Shown here piece after piece: positions 37,541 to 46,040 of a stretch of 64,000 nucleotides of DNA (position 1 is its first letter; the number at the start of each line of letters is the position of its first letter). This DNA comes from Sphingobacteriales bacterium (lineage in GTDB: Bacteria > Bacteroidota > Bacteroidia > Chitinophagales > CAIOSU01). The translations under genes were made by a program, and so were the position numbers. The notes under the pieces are model-generated. The model searched no databases, was not told where the DNA came from, and saw only the letters and a list, made by a program, of their open reading frames with translations. The stretch covers positions 124,001 to 188,000 of the forward strand of contig JAIXOI010000048.1 in NCBI GenBank assembly GCA_027486795.1. Direction: 5' to 3'.

Positions 37541-37570
37541 TAAATGGCTAGGGACTATCCACTATAGACC

Positions 37571-37585
37571 CTCGTTTTAAACGAG
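37571..37585. repeat. CTCGTTTTAAACGAG palindrome, copy 1
   Basis: Near-perfect palindrome, recurring with longer arms at 51363-51381. Confidence 0.8.
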
Positions 37586-37592
37586 ACAAGCA

Positions 37593-37627
37593 ATCGACCA
37601 ACGGAGTTTTGTCGTCTAGGAAGTGAG
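37593..37627. repeat. 35-base direct repeat, copy 2
   Basis: One mismatch to copy 1 at 37449; similarity then fades through (G/T)ATTGGTG-like bases. Confidence 0.85.
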
Positions 37628-37834
37628 GTTTGGTGAGGGTTTCAAAAAGCAAGTTTACAGCCGAATACTAAACAAGCAATTACGTGAATATCAATCAATT
37701 AAATTTTAATTATACTATTTAGCTATTTGGCAAACAAACTATTATCTTCCGATGCGAGCTTTACGTATTATGTGCTGGATTGAAAATCCAGAGCTCGGGC
37801 ATTCGGATGAGAACATCAGAAAGGGCGGGGTTAA

Positions 37835-37957
37835 AATCAGTCGGAGCAGTACCGAGAAGACCTTGAAGGTTTCAAGAAAGACCTTACCCAAGCCACTGCT
37901 AATTTTATGGCTTTGAGAAAGCAATCTAAATTGTCTGAAAAGCGCAAACGCGCTTAA
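37835..37957 (+). pseudogene. Possible gene remnant (41 open codons)
   Basis: The frame ending at TAA 37955-37957 reads a charged helical stretch, EDLEGFKKDLTQATANFMAL then RKQSKLSEKRKRA, which looks more like the C terminus of a real protein than chance translation. It is closed upstream by TAA 37832-37834, has no suitable start codon and no recognisable family. It may be a fragment left by recombination in this repeat-rich gap. Confidence 0.3.
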
Positions 37958-37999
37958 CAAAAAAACACCCCGCTACGTATCCAAAACATAACGGGGTGC
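37958..37999 (-). terminator. Terminator of lon
   Basis: Read on the minus strand: stem CACCCCG/CGGGGTG (37998-37992 with 37972-37966), 19-base loop, then a run of seven T residues. Confidence 0.85.
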
Positions 38000-38021
38000 T
38001 TATAATATATCAGCAAAAAGC

Positions 38022-40433
38022 TTACTTCAACTGCTGCGTCACCTGTGGCTCTAGCGCCAGCTCCAGCACCTCTTCCATTTTTTCTACATAATGGAAGGTC
38101 AAGCCTTCCAAGTACTCGGCAGGTATTTCGGCAATGTCGCGCAGGTTGGTTTTGCAGAGGATGATTTCTTTTAGACCAGAACGCTTAGCGGCCAAAATCT
38201 TCTCTTTGATACCACCCACGGGCAATACCTTGCCGCGCAGGGTTATCTCGCCCGTCATAGCCACATACGGCTTAATGGCCCTGCCCGTAAAGGCAGAAGT
38301 AAGCGCCGTAAGCATGGTTATTCCTGCCGATGGACCATCTTTCGGGATAGCACCTTCAGGCACGTGTATGTGCACGTTCCAGGTACTGAAATCTTCCACA
38401 TCAACCCCTAGGGCGTTGGCATGGGCGTGTATATAGCTCAGGGCCGTGGTAGCACTTTCTTTCATCACATCGCCCAAGTTGCCAGTAAGGGTAAGTACGC
38501 CCTTGCCTTTACTCAAGCTGGCCTCAATAAAGAGGATGTCGCCACCCACCGAAGTCCATGCCAAACCAATGGCCACGCCTGCAGGCTGCTTCTCGGTAAA
38601 TATGTCGCGGTCGAACCGCTCGGCACCTAGTATTTTGTGCAACTGGTCTTTGGTAATGTTTACGTTGTATTCCTCTTTCATTACCACATGTTTGGCCACA
38701 TGGCGCATGATGCCCGCCAATTGACGATCCAAATCACGCACCCCAGCTTCGCGGGTATATTTATCGATAATGGCCTCCAACACTTTATCGCTAATCTTCA
38801 CCTGATTGGCTTTTATGCCGTGGTCGGTGCGGGTTTTGGGTATCAGGTGGCGCTTGGCTATCTCTATCTTCTCCTCTACGCTATAGCCGCCCAATTGTAT
38901 AATCTCCATACGGTCGCGCAAGGCGGGTTGTATGGTGCTCAAGCTATTGGCAGTGGCTATAAACAGCACTTTGCTTAGGTCATATTCCAACTCTAGGTAG
39001 TTGTCATAGAAGGCATTGTTCTGCTCGGGGTCTAGCACTTCAAGCAGTGCGCTCGAAGGGTCGCCACGGAAATCAGTACCTACCTTATCCACCTCATCCA
39101 ATATAAACACGGGGTTGCCGGTTTTTACCTTCTTAATGCTCTGTATCACCCTACCCGGCATAGCGCCAATGTAGGTTTTGCGGTGGCCGCGTATCTCGCT
39201 CTCATCGTGCAGTCCGCCCAAGCTCATGCGCACATATTTGCGGTTAAGCGATTGGGCAATGCTGCGACCCAGCGAGGTTTTACCAACCCCTGGAGGGCCT
39301 ACAAAACATAAAATCGGCGATTTCATGTCGCCCTTCAGTTTCAATACGGCCAAGTACTCCAGTATACGGTCTTTAATCTTATCTAGCCCGTAGTGGTCTT
39401 TATCCAAAATCTTGCGGGCCTTAGCTAGGTCAAAGTTGTCTTTGGTATAATCTTCCCAAGGTAACTCAAGCAACAAATCAAGATAATTAAGGCTCACCGA
39501 ATACTCGGCAGCGGCAGCGTTCATGCGCTCTAGCTTTTCCAGTTCTTTGGTAAAGGTATCACTAGCGGCTTTGCTCCACTTTTTGTTGCGGGCCTTGTCT
39601 TTCAGGCGTTTGATATCGGGGTTAAACTCATCAGAACCCAACTCTTCTTGTATGGTTTTGAGCTGCTGGTGCAGGAAATAATCCTTTTGCTGCTTCTCAA
39701 TATCAGACTTTACTTTAGTATGGATGCGGTTTCGCAACTCAAGCATTTGCAGCTCTTTATTGAGGTGCGTTAGCACCATTTGCGCGCGCTTAAACAAATC
39801 GTTCTCCTCCAATATGGCTTGCTTATCGGGCAACTCGTTGTTGAGGTTAGAGGAGATAAAATGCATCAAAAAGGTAGGGCTCTCAATGTTCTTGAGCACA
39901 ATGGATGCCTCTGAAGGAATGTTGGGCGCCAAGCGGATAATCTCGCCAGCCAACTCTTTAATGTTGGCTACAGTGGCATTAAACTCCTCTAGGTTGCTGG
40001 GCTGCTCTTCATTTATATACTCAACCTTGGCGCGTATGTAAGGGTCTTCTTTAGTAAACTCTTTTATCTGAAAACGCTGCTTGCCTTGTATAATAACGGT
40101 ATTGCTGCCGTCGGGCATTTTTAGCAGTTTCACAATACGGGCCAACGTGCCTATCTGGCTTAGGTCTTTGGTTTCGGGGTCTTCAACACGCGCATCGCGC
40201 TGTGCCACAACACCAATAATCTTGTCAGCCTTGTATGCTTCTTTCACGGCTTTCAACGACTTATCCCTGCCAACAGTAATAGGAATCACCACGCCAGGAT
40301 ATAGCACCGTGTTGCGCAAAGGCAGTATGGGCAAACTTTCTTTATAGGTTTCCTTTTTGTTATCGTCTTCCTCTTCTATCGACATCATGGGCAAAAATTC
40401 CACCTCATCATCTCCAAATGGTAAATTGAACAT
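38022..40433 (-). CDS. lon: ATP-dependent Lon protease
   Basis: 803 residues, a cytosolic AAA+ serine protease for misfolded and regulatory proteins. The LON substrate-binding domain (about 33-230) starts LPILPLRNTVLYPGVVIPI. The ATPase has Walker A GPPGVGKTS (residues 379-387), Walker B VFILDEVDK (442-450) and sensor ATANSL. The proteolytic Ser-Lys dyad is Ser702 (PKDGPSAG) and Lys745 (GGIKEK), with the usual 43-residue spacing. The acidic N-terminal extension (EEEDDNKKE) before the LON domain is typical of relatives. Transcribed alone, with its own terminator. Confidence 0.96.
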   Translation of the reverse strand: MFNLPFGDDEVEFLPMMSIEEEDDNKKETYKESLPILPLRNTVLYPGVVIPITVGRDKSLKAVKEAYKADKIIGVVAQRDARVEDPETKDLSQIGTLARIVKLLKMPDGSNTVIIQGKQRFQIKEFTKEDPYIRAKVEYINEEQPSNLEEFNATVANIKELAGEIIRLAPNIPSEASIVLKNIESPTFLMHFISSNLNNELPDKQAILEENDLFKRAQMVLTHLNKELQMLELRNRIHTKVKSDIEKQQKDYFLHQQLKTIQEELGSDEFNPDIKRLKDKARNKKWSKAASDTFTKELEKLERMNAAAAEYSVSLNYLDLLLELPWEDYTKDNFDLAKARKILDKDHYGLDKIKDRILEYLAVLKLKGDMKSPILCFVGPPGVGKTSLGRSIAQSLNRKYVRMSLGGLHDESEIRGHRKTYIGAMPGRVIQSIKKVKTGNPVFILDEVDKVGTDFRGDPSSALLEVLDPEQNNAFYDNYLELEYDLSKVLFIATANSLSTIQPALRDRMEIIQLGGYSVEEKIEIAKRHLIPKTRTDHGIKANQVKISDKVLEAIIDKYTREAGVRDLDRQLAGIMRHVAKHVVMKEEYNVNITKDQLHKILGAERFDRDIFTEKQPAGVAIGLAWTSVGGDILFIEASLSKGKGVLTLTGNLGDVMKESATTALSYIHAHANALGVDVEDFSTWNVHIHVPEGAIPKDGPSAGITMLTALTSAFTGRAIKPYVAMTGEITLRGKVLPVGGIKEKILAAKRSGLKEIILCKTNLRDIAEIPAEYLEGLTFHYVEKMEEVLELALEPQVTQQLK

Positions 40434-40885
40434 CTTCTAACCTCATGGTTTGTAGACACGCATCACAAGGCTAGCAATAGCAGTGTGGCAAATGCCGTAT
40501 TAATAATTAATCTGCACTAAATATCTCTCTAAAGACGGACAAACAAACTAATAATTGTTTTGCTCTTTTCCGTCAACTTGTCACAAAAGTGCATTAAAAG
40601 AGTAGTATTCAAGTATTATGCCAAGGGCATTGTGCAATTTACGATTTACGAGGTACGGTTTACGATTTCTTAAAATTATACTATCCATCTTCGCGAAAAC
40701 CAATGCTGAAACTCACACTCCAATAAATCCTAACGGTTTGTACTTCACTCTTGGATGGGCCATCCTAAAAGTATTTAGCCGCTCTGAGGTTAGCCACAAT
40801 ACGTAAACGCTCCAAAGGGGCTTAATACTAATAGCCGGGGGCATCGCCCTCGGCACAAAATGCGAGTTTTAAATGCTTAATAGAA
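40434..40885. other. 452-base intergenic region upstream of lon
   Basis: It holds a heptamer array (40635-40668), a G/C-rich hairpin GCCGGGGGCATCGCCCTCGGC (40834-40854, split: GCCGGGGG / CATCG / CCCTCGGC) and otherwise A/T-rich sequence. The lon promoter should lie in its left part. No plausible gene. Confidence 0.55.
40635..40668. repeat. Heptamer tandem array (TTTACGA word)
   Basis: ATTTACGA, TTTACGA, GGTACGG, TTTACGA in tandem. Confidence 0.82.
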
Positions 40886-41509
40886 CTACTTATAATCCAA
40901 TATACTCAACTGCTCATCGCAGAAGCTATATTCTTCAGGACGGTTAGAACTTACAATAACGAGACGACTTGGGCGGTGCTGGGCCAATAGATTGAGGTAC
41001 CAGTTAAGACCTGCATCATCGAGGTTGGTAGCAGGCTCATCAAGCAACAAAATTGGGGTATCTGATAATATGCTTAGCGCCAGCTTAACACGTTGTTTCA
41101 TGCCCGAAGAAAAATTTCTCACTTGACGGTCGGCATGGTGCGAAAGCCCTGTTAGTGCCAATATGTCATTTTCGTGCAAATTTTGGCGGAAGGGCTTAAA
41201 CTGCTTGTGAAAACGAATATGCTCCATTAGGGTCATTTCCTCTACCAACTGAATATATGGACCAGAATAACTCACTTGGCGAAAGATATTCTCGACAGGG
41301 ATATGCTTATTGTCTAAGGAATATAAGATAGTACCGACAGATGGCGAAACTGCCCCCGAAATGAGCTGCATCAGCGTACTTTTGCCCGAACCGTTTGGGC
41401 CCAGTATAGCATATGCCTTGCCGCTGGTAAAGGTAAAAGTGAGGTCTTTAATAACCCACTCGTGCTCAAAGCGTTTTCGTACCTTATCGAGCTTAACTAT
41501 CATTGCCAC
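40886..41509 (-). CDS. ABC transporter ATP-binding protein
   Basis: 207 residues, a single nucleotide-binding domain. Walker A GPNGSGKS (37-44), signature FSSGMKQR (133-140), Walker B ILLLDEP (153-159) and a late SSNRPEE switch region are present. A start at the third codon (MIVKLD, 41503) is equally likely. It overlaps lpxA by 17 bases and ends the lipid A operon, so a role in envelope or lipopolysaccharide handling is possible. No permease gene is adjacent; its membrane partner is unknown. Confidence 0.9.
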   Translation of the reverse strand: MAMIVKLDKVRKRFEHEWVIKDLTFTFTSGKAYAILGPNGSGKSTLMQLISGAVSPSVGTILYSLDNKHIPVENIFRQVSYSGPYIQLVEEMTLMEHIRFHKQFKPFRQNLHENDILALTGLSHHADRQVRNFSSGMKQRVKLALSILSDTPILLLDEPATNLDDAGLNWYLNLLAQHRPSRLVIVSSNRPEEYSFCDEQLSILDYK

Positions 41510-42290
41510 TACGCTGACGGAATCCTTTCATAATACCACGCACCGAATCGCGAATGAAACTGATAATATGGTCGCGCTCGGGAGTGGCAGGCACTTGTGC
41601 TTCAATAATGTTGAGGGCAATACTCACGTTGCTGTGCTGCACAAACAATATGCGATAAATATCGAGTATGTGGTTAATCTGCTCGGTGGTGTAACCACGG
41701 CGGCGAAGGCCTACTGAATTTACACCCACGTAGCTCAACGGGAAACGACCAGCCTTAACATAAGGCGGTATATCTTTACCCACCAATGCACCACCGGATA
41801 AGAATGCATGAGCACCGATTTTTACAAACTGATGAATAGCGCTCATGCCACCAATAATAGCATAATCGTCAATCTCAATATGGCCAGCAAGGTTTACACA
41901 ATTGGCTAGTACCACATTGTTACCAATGTAGCAGTCGTGGGCAATGTGCACGTAAGCCATTAAAAGACAATTGTTGCCAATAACGGTTTTATTGGTATGC
42001 TGCGTGCCACGGTTAATGGTTACGCATTCGCGAATAATAACATTGTCGCCAATTTCTACTACCGACGATTCGCCACGGAACTTGAGGTCTTGCGGCACCG
42101 CCGAAATAACCGCCCCCGGAAAAATCTTGCAATTTTTACCGATTCGGGCACCTTCCATGATGGTCACGTTACTGCCTATCCAAGTACCTTCGCCTATCTG
42201 CACATCTTTGTGGATGGTGGTAAACGGTTCAATTACCACATTGTCCGCAATCTGCGCCGATGGGTGTATATATGCTAACGGTTGATTCAT
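41493..42290 (-). CDS. lpxA: UDP-N-acetylglucosamine acyltransferase
   Basis: 265 residues, the first enzyme of lipid A synthesis, moving a 3-hydroxyacyl chain from ACP to UDP-GlcNAc. The left-handed beta helix is built of hexapeptide repeats from IHPSAQIADNVVIEPFTTIH onward; the region with the catalytic His (CLLMAYVHIAHDCYIGNNV) is intact. The C-terminal helical part begins near AGRFPLSYVGVNSVGLRRRG. Start overlaps the lpxC/fabZ stop by 4 bases (42287-42290). Confidence 0.96.
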   Translation of the reverse strand: MNQPLAYIHPSAQIADNVVIEPFTTIHKDVQIGEGTWIGSNVTIMEGARIGKNCKIFPGAVISAVPQDLKFRGESSVVEIGDNVIIRECVTINRGTQHTNKTVIGNNCLLMAYVHIAHDCYIGNNVVLANCVNLAGHIEIDDYAIIGGMSAIHQFVKIGAHAFLSGGALVGKDIPPYVKAGRFPLSYVGVNSVGLRRRGYTTEQINHILDIYRILFVQHSNVSIALNIIEAQVPATPERDHIISFIRDSVRGIMKGFRQRSGNDS

Positions 42291-43687
42291 GGTTGCTCCC
42301 TCCGCATGATCCGGGCCATTAATATCGCTTCAGATGCTATTTTATCGCCAATATAGGCAGTACCTTTCATTTCGCAAATTCCGCGACGAATTGGGCTGAT
42401 CAATTCCATTTTCAGTATCAGTGTATCGCCAGGGCCAACTTTGTTTTTAAAGCGTGCCTGATCAATTTTCAAGAAATAAGTATCATAATTTTCTGGGTCA
42501 CTCACCGTACTCAAAGCCAATATACCACCCGCTTGCGCCAAAGCCTCCAGTTGCAAAACACCCGGCATTACGGGGTTTCCGGGAAAGTGCCCTTGAAAAA
42601 ATGGCTCGTTGAAGGTGACATTCTTAATACCCACCACATGCTTATCGCTCATTTCCAAAATTTTATCCACTAGCAAAAACGGATATTTGTGAGGCAGTAT
42701 TCTTTCTATCTGCTTAATATCGTAAACAGGTATTTTAGTCGGGTCGTATTTAGGTATATCTTCCTTGTTACGATTCTCTTTAATATATGCCTTAATAATC
42801 TTGGCCATCTGCACATTGCTGGCGTGGCCCGGGCGGTTGGCAACTATCCTGCCCTTTATAGGGCGACCCACTAAGGCCAAATCGCCTAACAAATCTAGCA
42901 ACTTATGGCGCGCAGGTTCGTTTTCGTGGCGAAGTTCAATATTGCTTAATATACCCGTGCTTTCAACTCTTACTTTCGGTTTATTCAATACTGCACTAAG
43001 CTTATCCAGTTCGGCTTCAGTTACATCCCTATCAACTACCACTATGGCATTGCTTAAGTCGCCGCCTTTTATCAAGTCTTGTTTTACCAAGTATTCTATC
43101 TCGTGCAAAAAGCAGAAGGTTCTGGCGCCACTGGCGTAATCCTCAAAATCTTCAACCTTGTCCAAATGGGCATGTTGTGTGCCTAACACCTTCGAATTGT
43201 AATCAATCATCACTGTCAAGCGATAACCGTTATCAGGCACTGCAACTATCTCTACTTGGTTTTTAGGGTCTTTGAATTCCAATATGGTATCCAGCACAAA
43301 GTAGTTTCGGGGCGAATCTTGTGTTTCGATGCCGGCCTCGTGCAATGCATTGATGTATGGCATAGCGCTACCGTCCAATATCGGGGCTTCCACGCCATCC
43401 ATTTCAACCAGTACATTATCAATTTGCAGCCCCACCAACGCCGCCAAAAGGTGCTCAATGGTTGACACTCTACCTCCATTTTGCTCAAGCGTAGTGCCAC
43501 GGCTAGTATCCACCACTAAATCCGCATCGGCATTTATGGTAGGTTGCTCCGGCAAATCTATCCGCTGAAAACGAATACCATGATTTGGGGCGGCGGGTTT
43601 AAAGGTTACGGTAACTTGTTGGCCGGTATGCAACCCAATGCCTGAAAGGCTTACAGGTTGTTTTATGGTCTGTTGCTTATCGTTCAT
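42287..43687 (-). CDS. lpxC: Fused LpxC deacetylase / FabZ dehydratase
   Basis: 466 residues. LpxC (about 1-305) deacetylates UDP-3-O-acyl-GlcNAc, the committed step of lipid A synthesis; zinc ligands are His79 ([10 protein letters not shown]), His261 and Asp265 (HKLLDLLGD). FabZ (about 322-466) dehydrates 3-hydroxyacyl-ACP; its catalytic pair is His367 ([11 protein letters not shown]) and Glu381 (LEALAQAGG). This fusion is characteristic of Bacteroidota and couples lipid A and fatty acid synthesis. It overlaps lpxD by 4 bases at the start and lpxA by 4 at the end. Confidence 0.96.
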   Translation of the reverse strand: MNDKQQTIKQPVSLSGIGLHTGQQVTVTFKPAAPNHGIRFQRIDLPEQPTINADADLVVDTSRGTTLEQNGGRVSTIEHLLAALVGLQIDNVLVEMDGVEAPILDGSAMPYINALHEAGIETQDSPRNYFVLDTILEFKDPKNQVEIVAVPDNGYRLTVMIDYNSKVLGTQHAHLDKVEDFEDYASGARTFCFLHEIEYLVKQDLIKGGDLSNAIVVVDRDVTEAELDKLSAVLNKPKVRVESTGILSNIELRHENEPARHKLLDLLGDLALVGRPIKGRIVANRPGHASNVQMAKIIKAYIKENRNKEDIPKYDPTKIPVYDIKQIERILPHKYPFLLVDKILEMSDKHVVGIKNVTFNEPFFQGHFPGNPVMPGVLQLEALAQAGGILALSTVSDPENYDTYFLKIDQARFKNKVGPGDTLILKMELISPIRRGICEMKGTAYIGDKIASEAILMARIMRREQP

Positions 43688-44736
43688 TCATCAGCAGGTT
43701 TCGTCAGTGCAGCCAGTTTGTTTTCCAGCTCTCTAAGCCGGCGTTCCATTTCCGGCAAGTTGCGTAAAGTTATGAAAGTTTTTATCTGCTTGTTGTAATC
43801 GTGTGCCGGACTTCCGGCATAAGCGCCATTTGGTGTTTTAATTGATTGTGCCACACCTGTTTGCGCTTGAAATTTAGTACCGTCCGCAATAGTTAAATGG
43901 CCTGCAAAACCCACTTGGCCGCCCACCATAACGTGCTTGCCCAACTTAGTACTGCCCGATATGCCCGTTTGCGAGGCAATAACGGTATGCTCACCTATCT
44001 CTACATTGTGGGCAACCTGTATCAAATTATCCAATTTCACACCCCTGCGAATGACGGTTGAACCCAGCGTAGCGCGGTCGATAACCGTATTGGCACCTAT
44101 CTCTACATCATCTTCTATCACTACATTTCCGGTTTGGGGCACCTTTTTAAAACTACCATCGGGTTGCGGCGCAAAGCCAAACCCGTCGGAGCCGATAACC
44201 GAACCAGCATGTATCATTACCCTTTTACCAATACTGCAATTGTGGTACACTATCACACTGGGATACAACGTACTACCCTCCCCTACCTCAACATTTGCTC
44301 CAATGTAGCAACCAGGGTAAATTTTCACCTTATTGCCAATCACAGCGCCCTCTGCAATATAGCTATGGGCGCCAATATATACCTCACTACCTACTTTGGC
44401 GGTGTCGGCAATAAAGCACGGTTGCTCTATTTTGCTTTCTTGCACGGCGGCTGTCATGCTGGCGTATTTCTCTAGCAATTGCGCAAAGGCAGCATATGGG
44501 TCGGCTACTCTTACCAGCGTGGCTTTTACACTATCGGTTTTGGCAAAGTCGTTGCCCACAATCAATACCGAAGCGCTCGTTTTTGGGGCAAAGTGCAAGT
44601 ACTTGGGGTTGGCAATAAAGCTCAAATCGCCCGATTTGGCTTCCTCTATTTTGGCAAGGTTGTTTACAGTAACATTGGGGTCGCCGTCAACGGTACCATT
44701 GAGCCAGCCGGCTAGTTCCTGTGCGGTAATTTGCAT
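43684..44736 (-). CDS. lpxD: UDP-3-O-acylglucosamine N-acyltransferase
   Basis: 350 residues from ATG 44736 ([20 protein letters not shown]). The ORF could start at 44778 but those codons lie in a repeat-like leader. An N-terminal uridine-binding domain (about 1-100) precedes a hexapeptide-repeat helix (about 110-290; [32 protein letters not shown]). The catalytic histidine region [19 protein letters not shown] is present. The C-terminal helix ([18 protein letters not shown]) is amphipathic. First gene of lpxD-lpxC/fabZ-lpxA-ABC. Confidence 0.95.
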   Translation of the reverse strand: MQITAQELAGWLNGTVDGDPNVTVNNLAKIEEAKSGDLSFIANPKYLHFAPKTSASVLIVGNDFAKTDSVKATLVRVADPYAAFAQLLEKYASMTAAVQESKIEQPCFIADTAKVGSEVYIGAHSYIAEGAVIGNKVKIYPGCYIGANVEVGEGSTLYPSVIVYHNCSIGKRVMIHAGSVIGSDGFGFAPQPDGSFKKVPQTGNVVIEDDVEIGANTVIDRATLGSTVIRRGVKLDNLIQVAHNVEIGEHTVIASQTGISGSTKLGKHVMVGGQVGFAGHLTIADGTKFQAQTGVAQSIKTPNGAYAGSPAHDYNKQIKTFITLRNLPEMERRLRELENKLAALTKPADE

Positions 44737-45059
44737 GGGTGTAAAGGTAGTTTTTTTAGTCGATGGTCCATAGTCCATGGACGATGGATTTTAGTTACGA
44801 GTTACGATTTGCGAGTTACGGGTTGCGAGTTTGTAAAATAGCTAAATCCATTGCACTAATCCTTGCATTTAATCTTCAGCATTAACGATTGTAACACCGA
44901 TAACAATAAACCCCATTTTAAATACCTGACACTTTTAAAGTAAACAGCCCCTCCGCTCTGGTGATTTTTATGTTTCCCTTGGTCTGAAAACCTGACCGAT
45001 TTACGATTAAAATCACTTAAATTGCAAATCAATATTTTTGATAAAACAAAGGGTTATTT
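44737..45059. other. 323-base intergenic region upstream of lpxD
   Basis: Divergent promoter region for lpxD and the gene at 45060. It carries a heptamer array (44792-44831) next to a small inverted repeat GGTCCATAGTCCATGGACG. Nothing else recognisable. Confidence 0.55.
44792..44831. repeat. Heptamer tandem array (GTTACGA word)
   Basis: AGTTACG, AGTTACG, ATTTGCG, AGTTACG, GGTTGCG in a strict 7-base register. Confidence 0.85.
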
Positions 45060-45626
45060 ATGAATAACGGAAAGGCAAAAGTGGAAGATGTTGGAAGTGG
45101 CATCATGGTTGAAGTGCCGTCTAAAAAGAACTGGTTTTTATTGATTTTCGGAACCTTTTGGCTATTTGGCTGGGCATTTGGGGCAATAATGGTACTTGGT
45201 ACTTTGGGTATTTTTAGCGGAGCAACTGGTGTTGGAGGCCCATTTATGTTTATGGTATTTTGGTTGTGTGCATGGACAGCGGGTGGACTTTTTATCATGA
45301 CCACGATACTTTGGGGTTACTTTGGCAAAGAAAAATTGATGGCCAGCCAAGGGGAGGTTGTTTTTGAAAAAACTGTTTTCAATATCGGTATCAAAAAGAG
45401 ATTGAATGCCAGTTCGGTGACCAATTTTAGGATACAACATATAGATGATAGCTTGTTTGGAGGGAGCCGCATGGCCATTTACGGCTTAGGACCGGGCAGA
45501 ATTAAGTTTGACTACGGATTTAAAACCTATTCATTTGGACTAGCACTCAACGAAGCCGAGGCCCAATATCTAGTTGATTTGCTCAACAAAAAAATAGTTA
45601 AACAATCAGGCAATCCAATTTCCTAA
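45060..45626 (+). CDS. Membrane protein with PH-like C-terminal part, unknown
   Basis: 188 residues. Two hydrophobic segments at about 25-50 and 61-87 form a hairpin, followed by a soluble beta-rich domain of about 95 residues (KLMASQGEVVFEKTVFNIGI, RMAIYGLGPGRIKFDYG, YSFGLALNEAEAQYLVDLLN) that resembles the pleckstrin-like domains of small bacterial membrane proteins. No functional motif. It stands alone; the 414-base gap after it is repeat-rich. Confidence 0.7.
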   Translation: MNNGKAKVEDVGSGIMVEVPSKKNWFLLIFGTFWLFGWAFGAIMVLGTLGIFSGATGVGGPFMFMVFWLCAWTAGGLFIMTTILWGYFGKEKLMASQGEVVFEKTVFNIGIKKRLNASSVTNFRIQHIDDSLFGGSRMAIYGLGPGRIKFDYGFKTYSFGLALNEAEAQYLVDLLNKKIVKQSGNPIS

Positions 45627-45727
45627 CAATGCTCCGGCCTACTCTTTCTTGCTTCCAGCTAGGGCAAGCAGGGCAGAAGCTATGCATGAACAAACATCTG
45701 CACTCGCAGTTGTTTTTAGTAAAGATT

Positions 45728-45827
45728 CATTAACCCTGAGCCTTCGCCTTACCCTAAATAAAACTTGCAGTATGTGAAGAGCTGGAAGCTCTCAGTTATT
45801 TTATCCTCGCTGGAAGCGAGGACAAGT
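45728..45827. repeat. 100-base direct repeat with two hairpins, copy 1
   Basis: 97 of 100 bases match copy 2. It contains GAGCTGGAAGCTC and CCTCGCTGGAAGCGAGG, two hairpins sharing the loop region CTGGAAG. Confidence 0.93.
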
Positions 45828-45860
45828 TGGCTGTATGCGTCGTCGCTTATCGCGAGGATG

Positions 45861-45960
45861 CATTAACCCTGAGCCTTCACCTTACCCGAAATAAAACTTG
45901 CAGTATGTGGAGAGCTGGAAGCTCTCAGTTATTTTATCCTCGCTGGAAGCGAGGACAAGT
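45861..45960. repeat. 100-base direct repeat with two hairpins, copy 2
   Basis: Differs from copy 1 by three substitutions only; 33 bases separate the copies. Confidence 0.93.
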
Positions 45961-46027
45961 ATCCCGAATCACTTAAACAGTTTGTGGTAGTGCCAAAACA
46001 TTTATAACACCTCATTGTTACAAAACG

Positions 46028-46035
46028 TAATTTTG
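46028..46035 (+). promoter_or_regulatory. -7 box for crtD (TAatTTTG)
   Basis: TAATTTTG ends five bases before the ATG, which implies a leaderless or almost leaderless mRNA. Confidence 0.6.
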
Positions 46036-46040
46036 CACCT

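Larger units (their letters stand above)
37358..38021. other. 664-base repeat-rich intergenic region
   Basis: This gap between proA and the end of lon holds two heptamer arrays (37361-37409, 37506-37540), a 35-base direct repeat (37449 and 37593), the palindrome CTCGTTTTAAACGAG at 37571, a possible gene remnant (37835-37957) and the lon terminator. The A/T content and word structure differ sharply from the flanking genes. No intact gene is visible; a minus-strand ORF at 37742-37960 looks like chance. Confidence 0.8.
45627..46040. other. 414-base gap with tandem hairpin duplication
   Basis: It holds the 100-base direct repeat pair (45728 and 45861), a partial inverted GCTTCCAGCT segment near 45650 and the crtD promoter. 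No gene. Confidence 0.75.

Noticed and set aside
37742-37960. 72-codon minus-strand ORF in the proA-lon gap
   Set aside because: It is antisense to a more protein-like plus-strand stretch and has no features.
40834-40854. G/C-rich hairpin upstream of lon as a terminator
   Set aside because: There is no T run on the correct side for either neighbouring gene.
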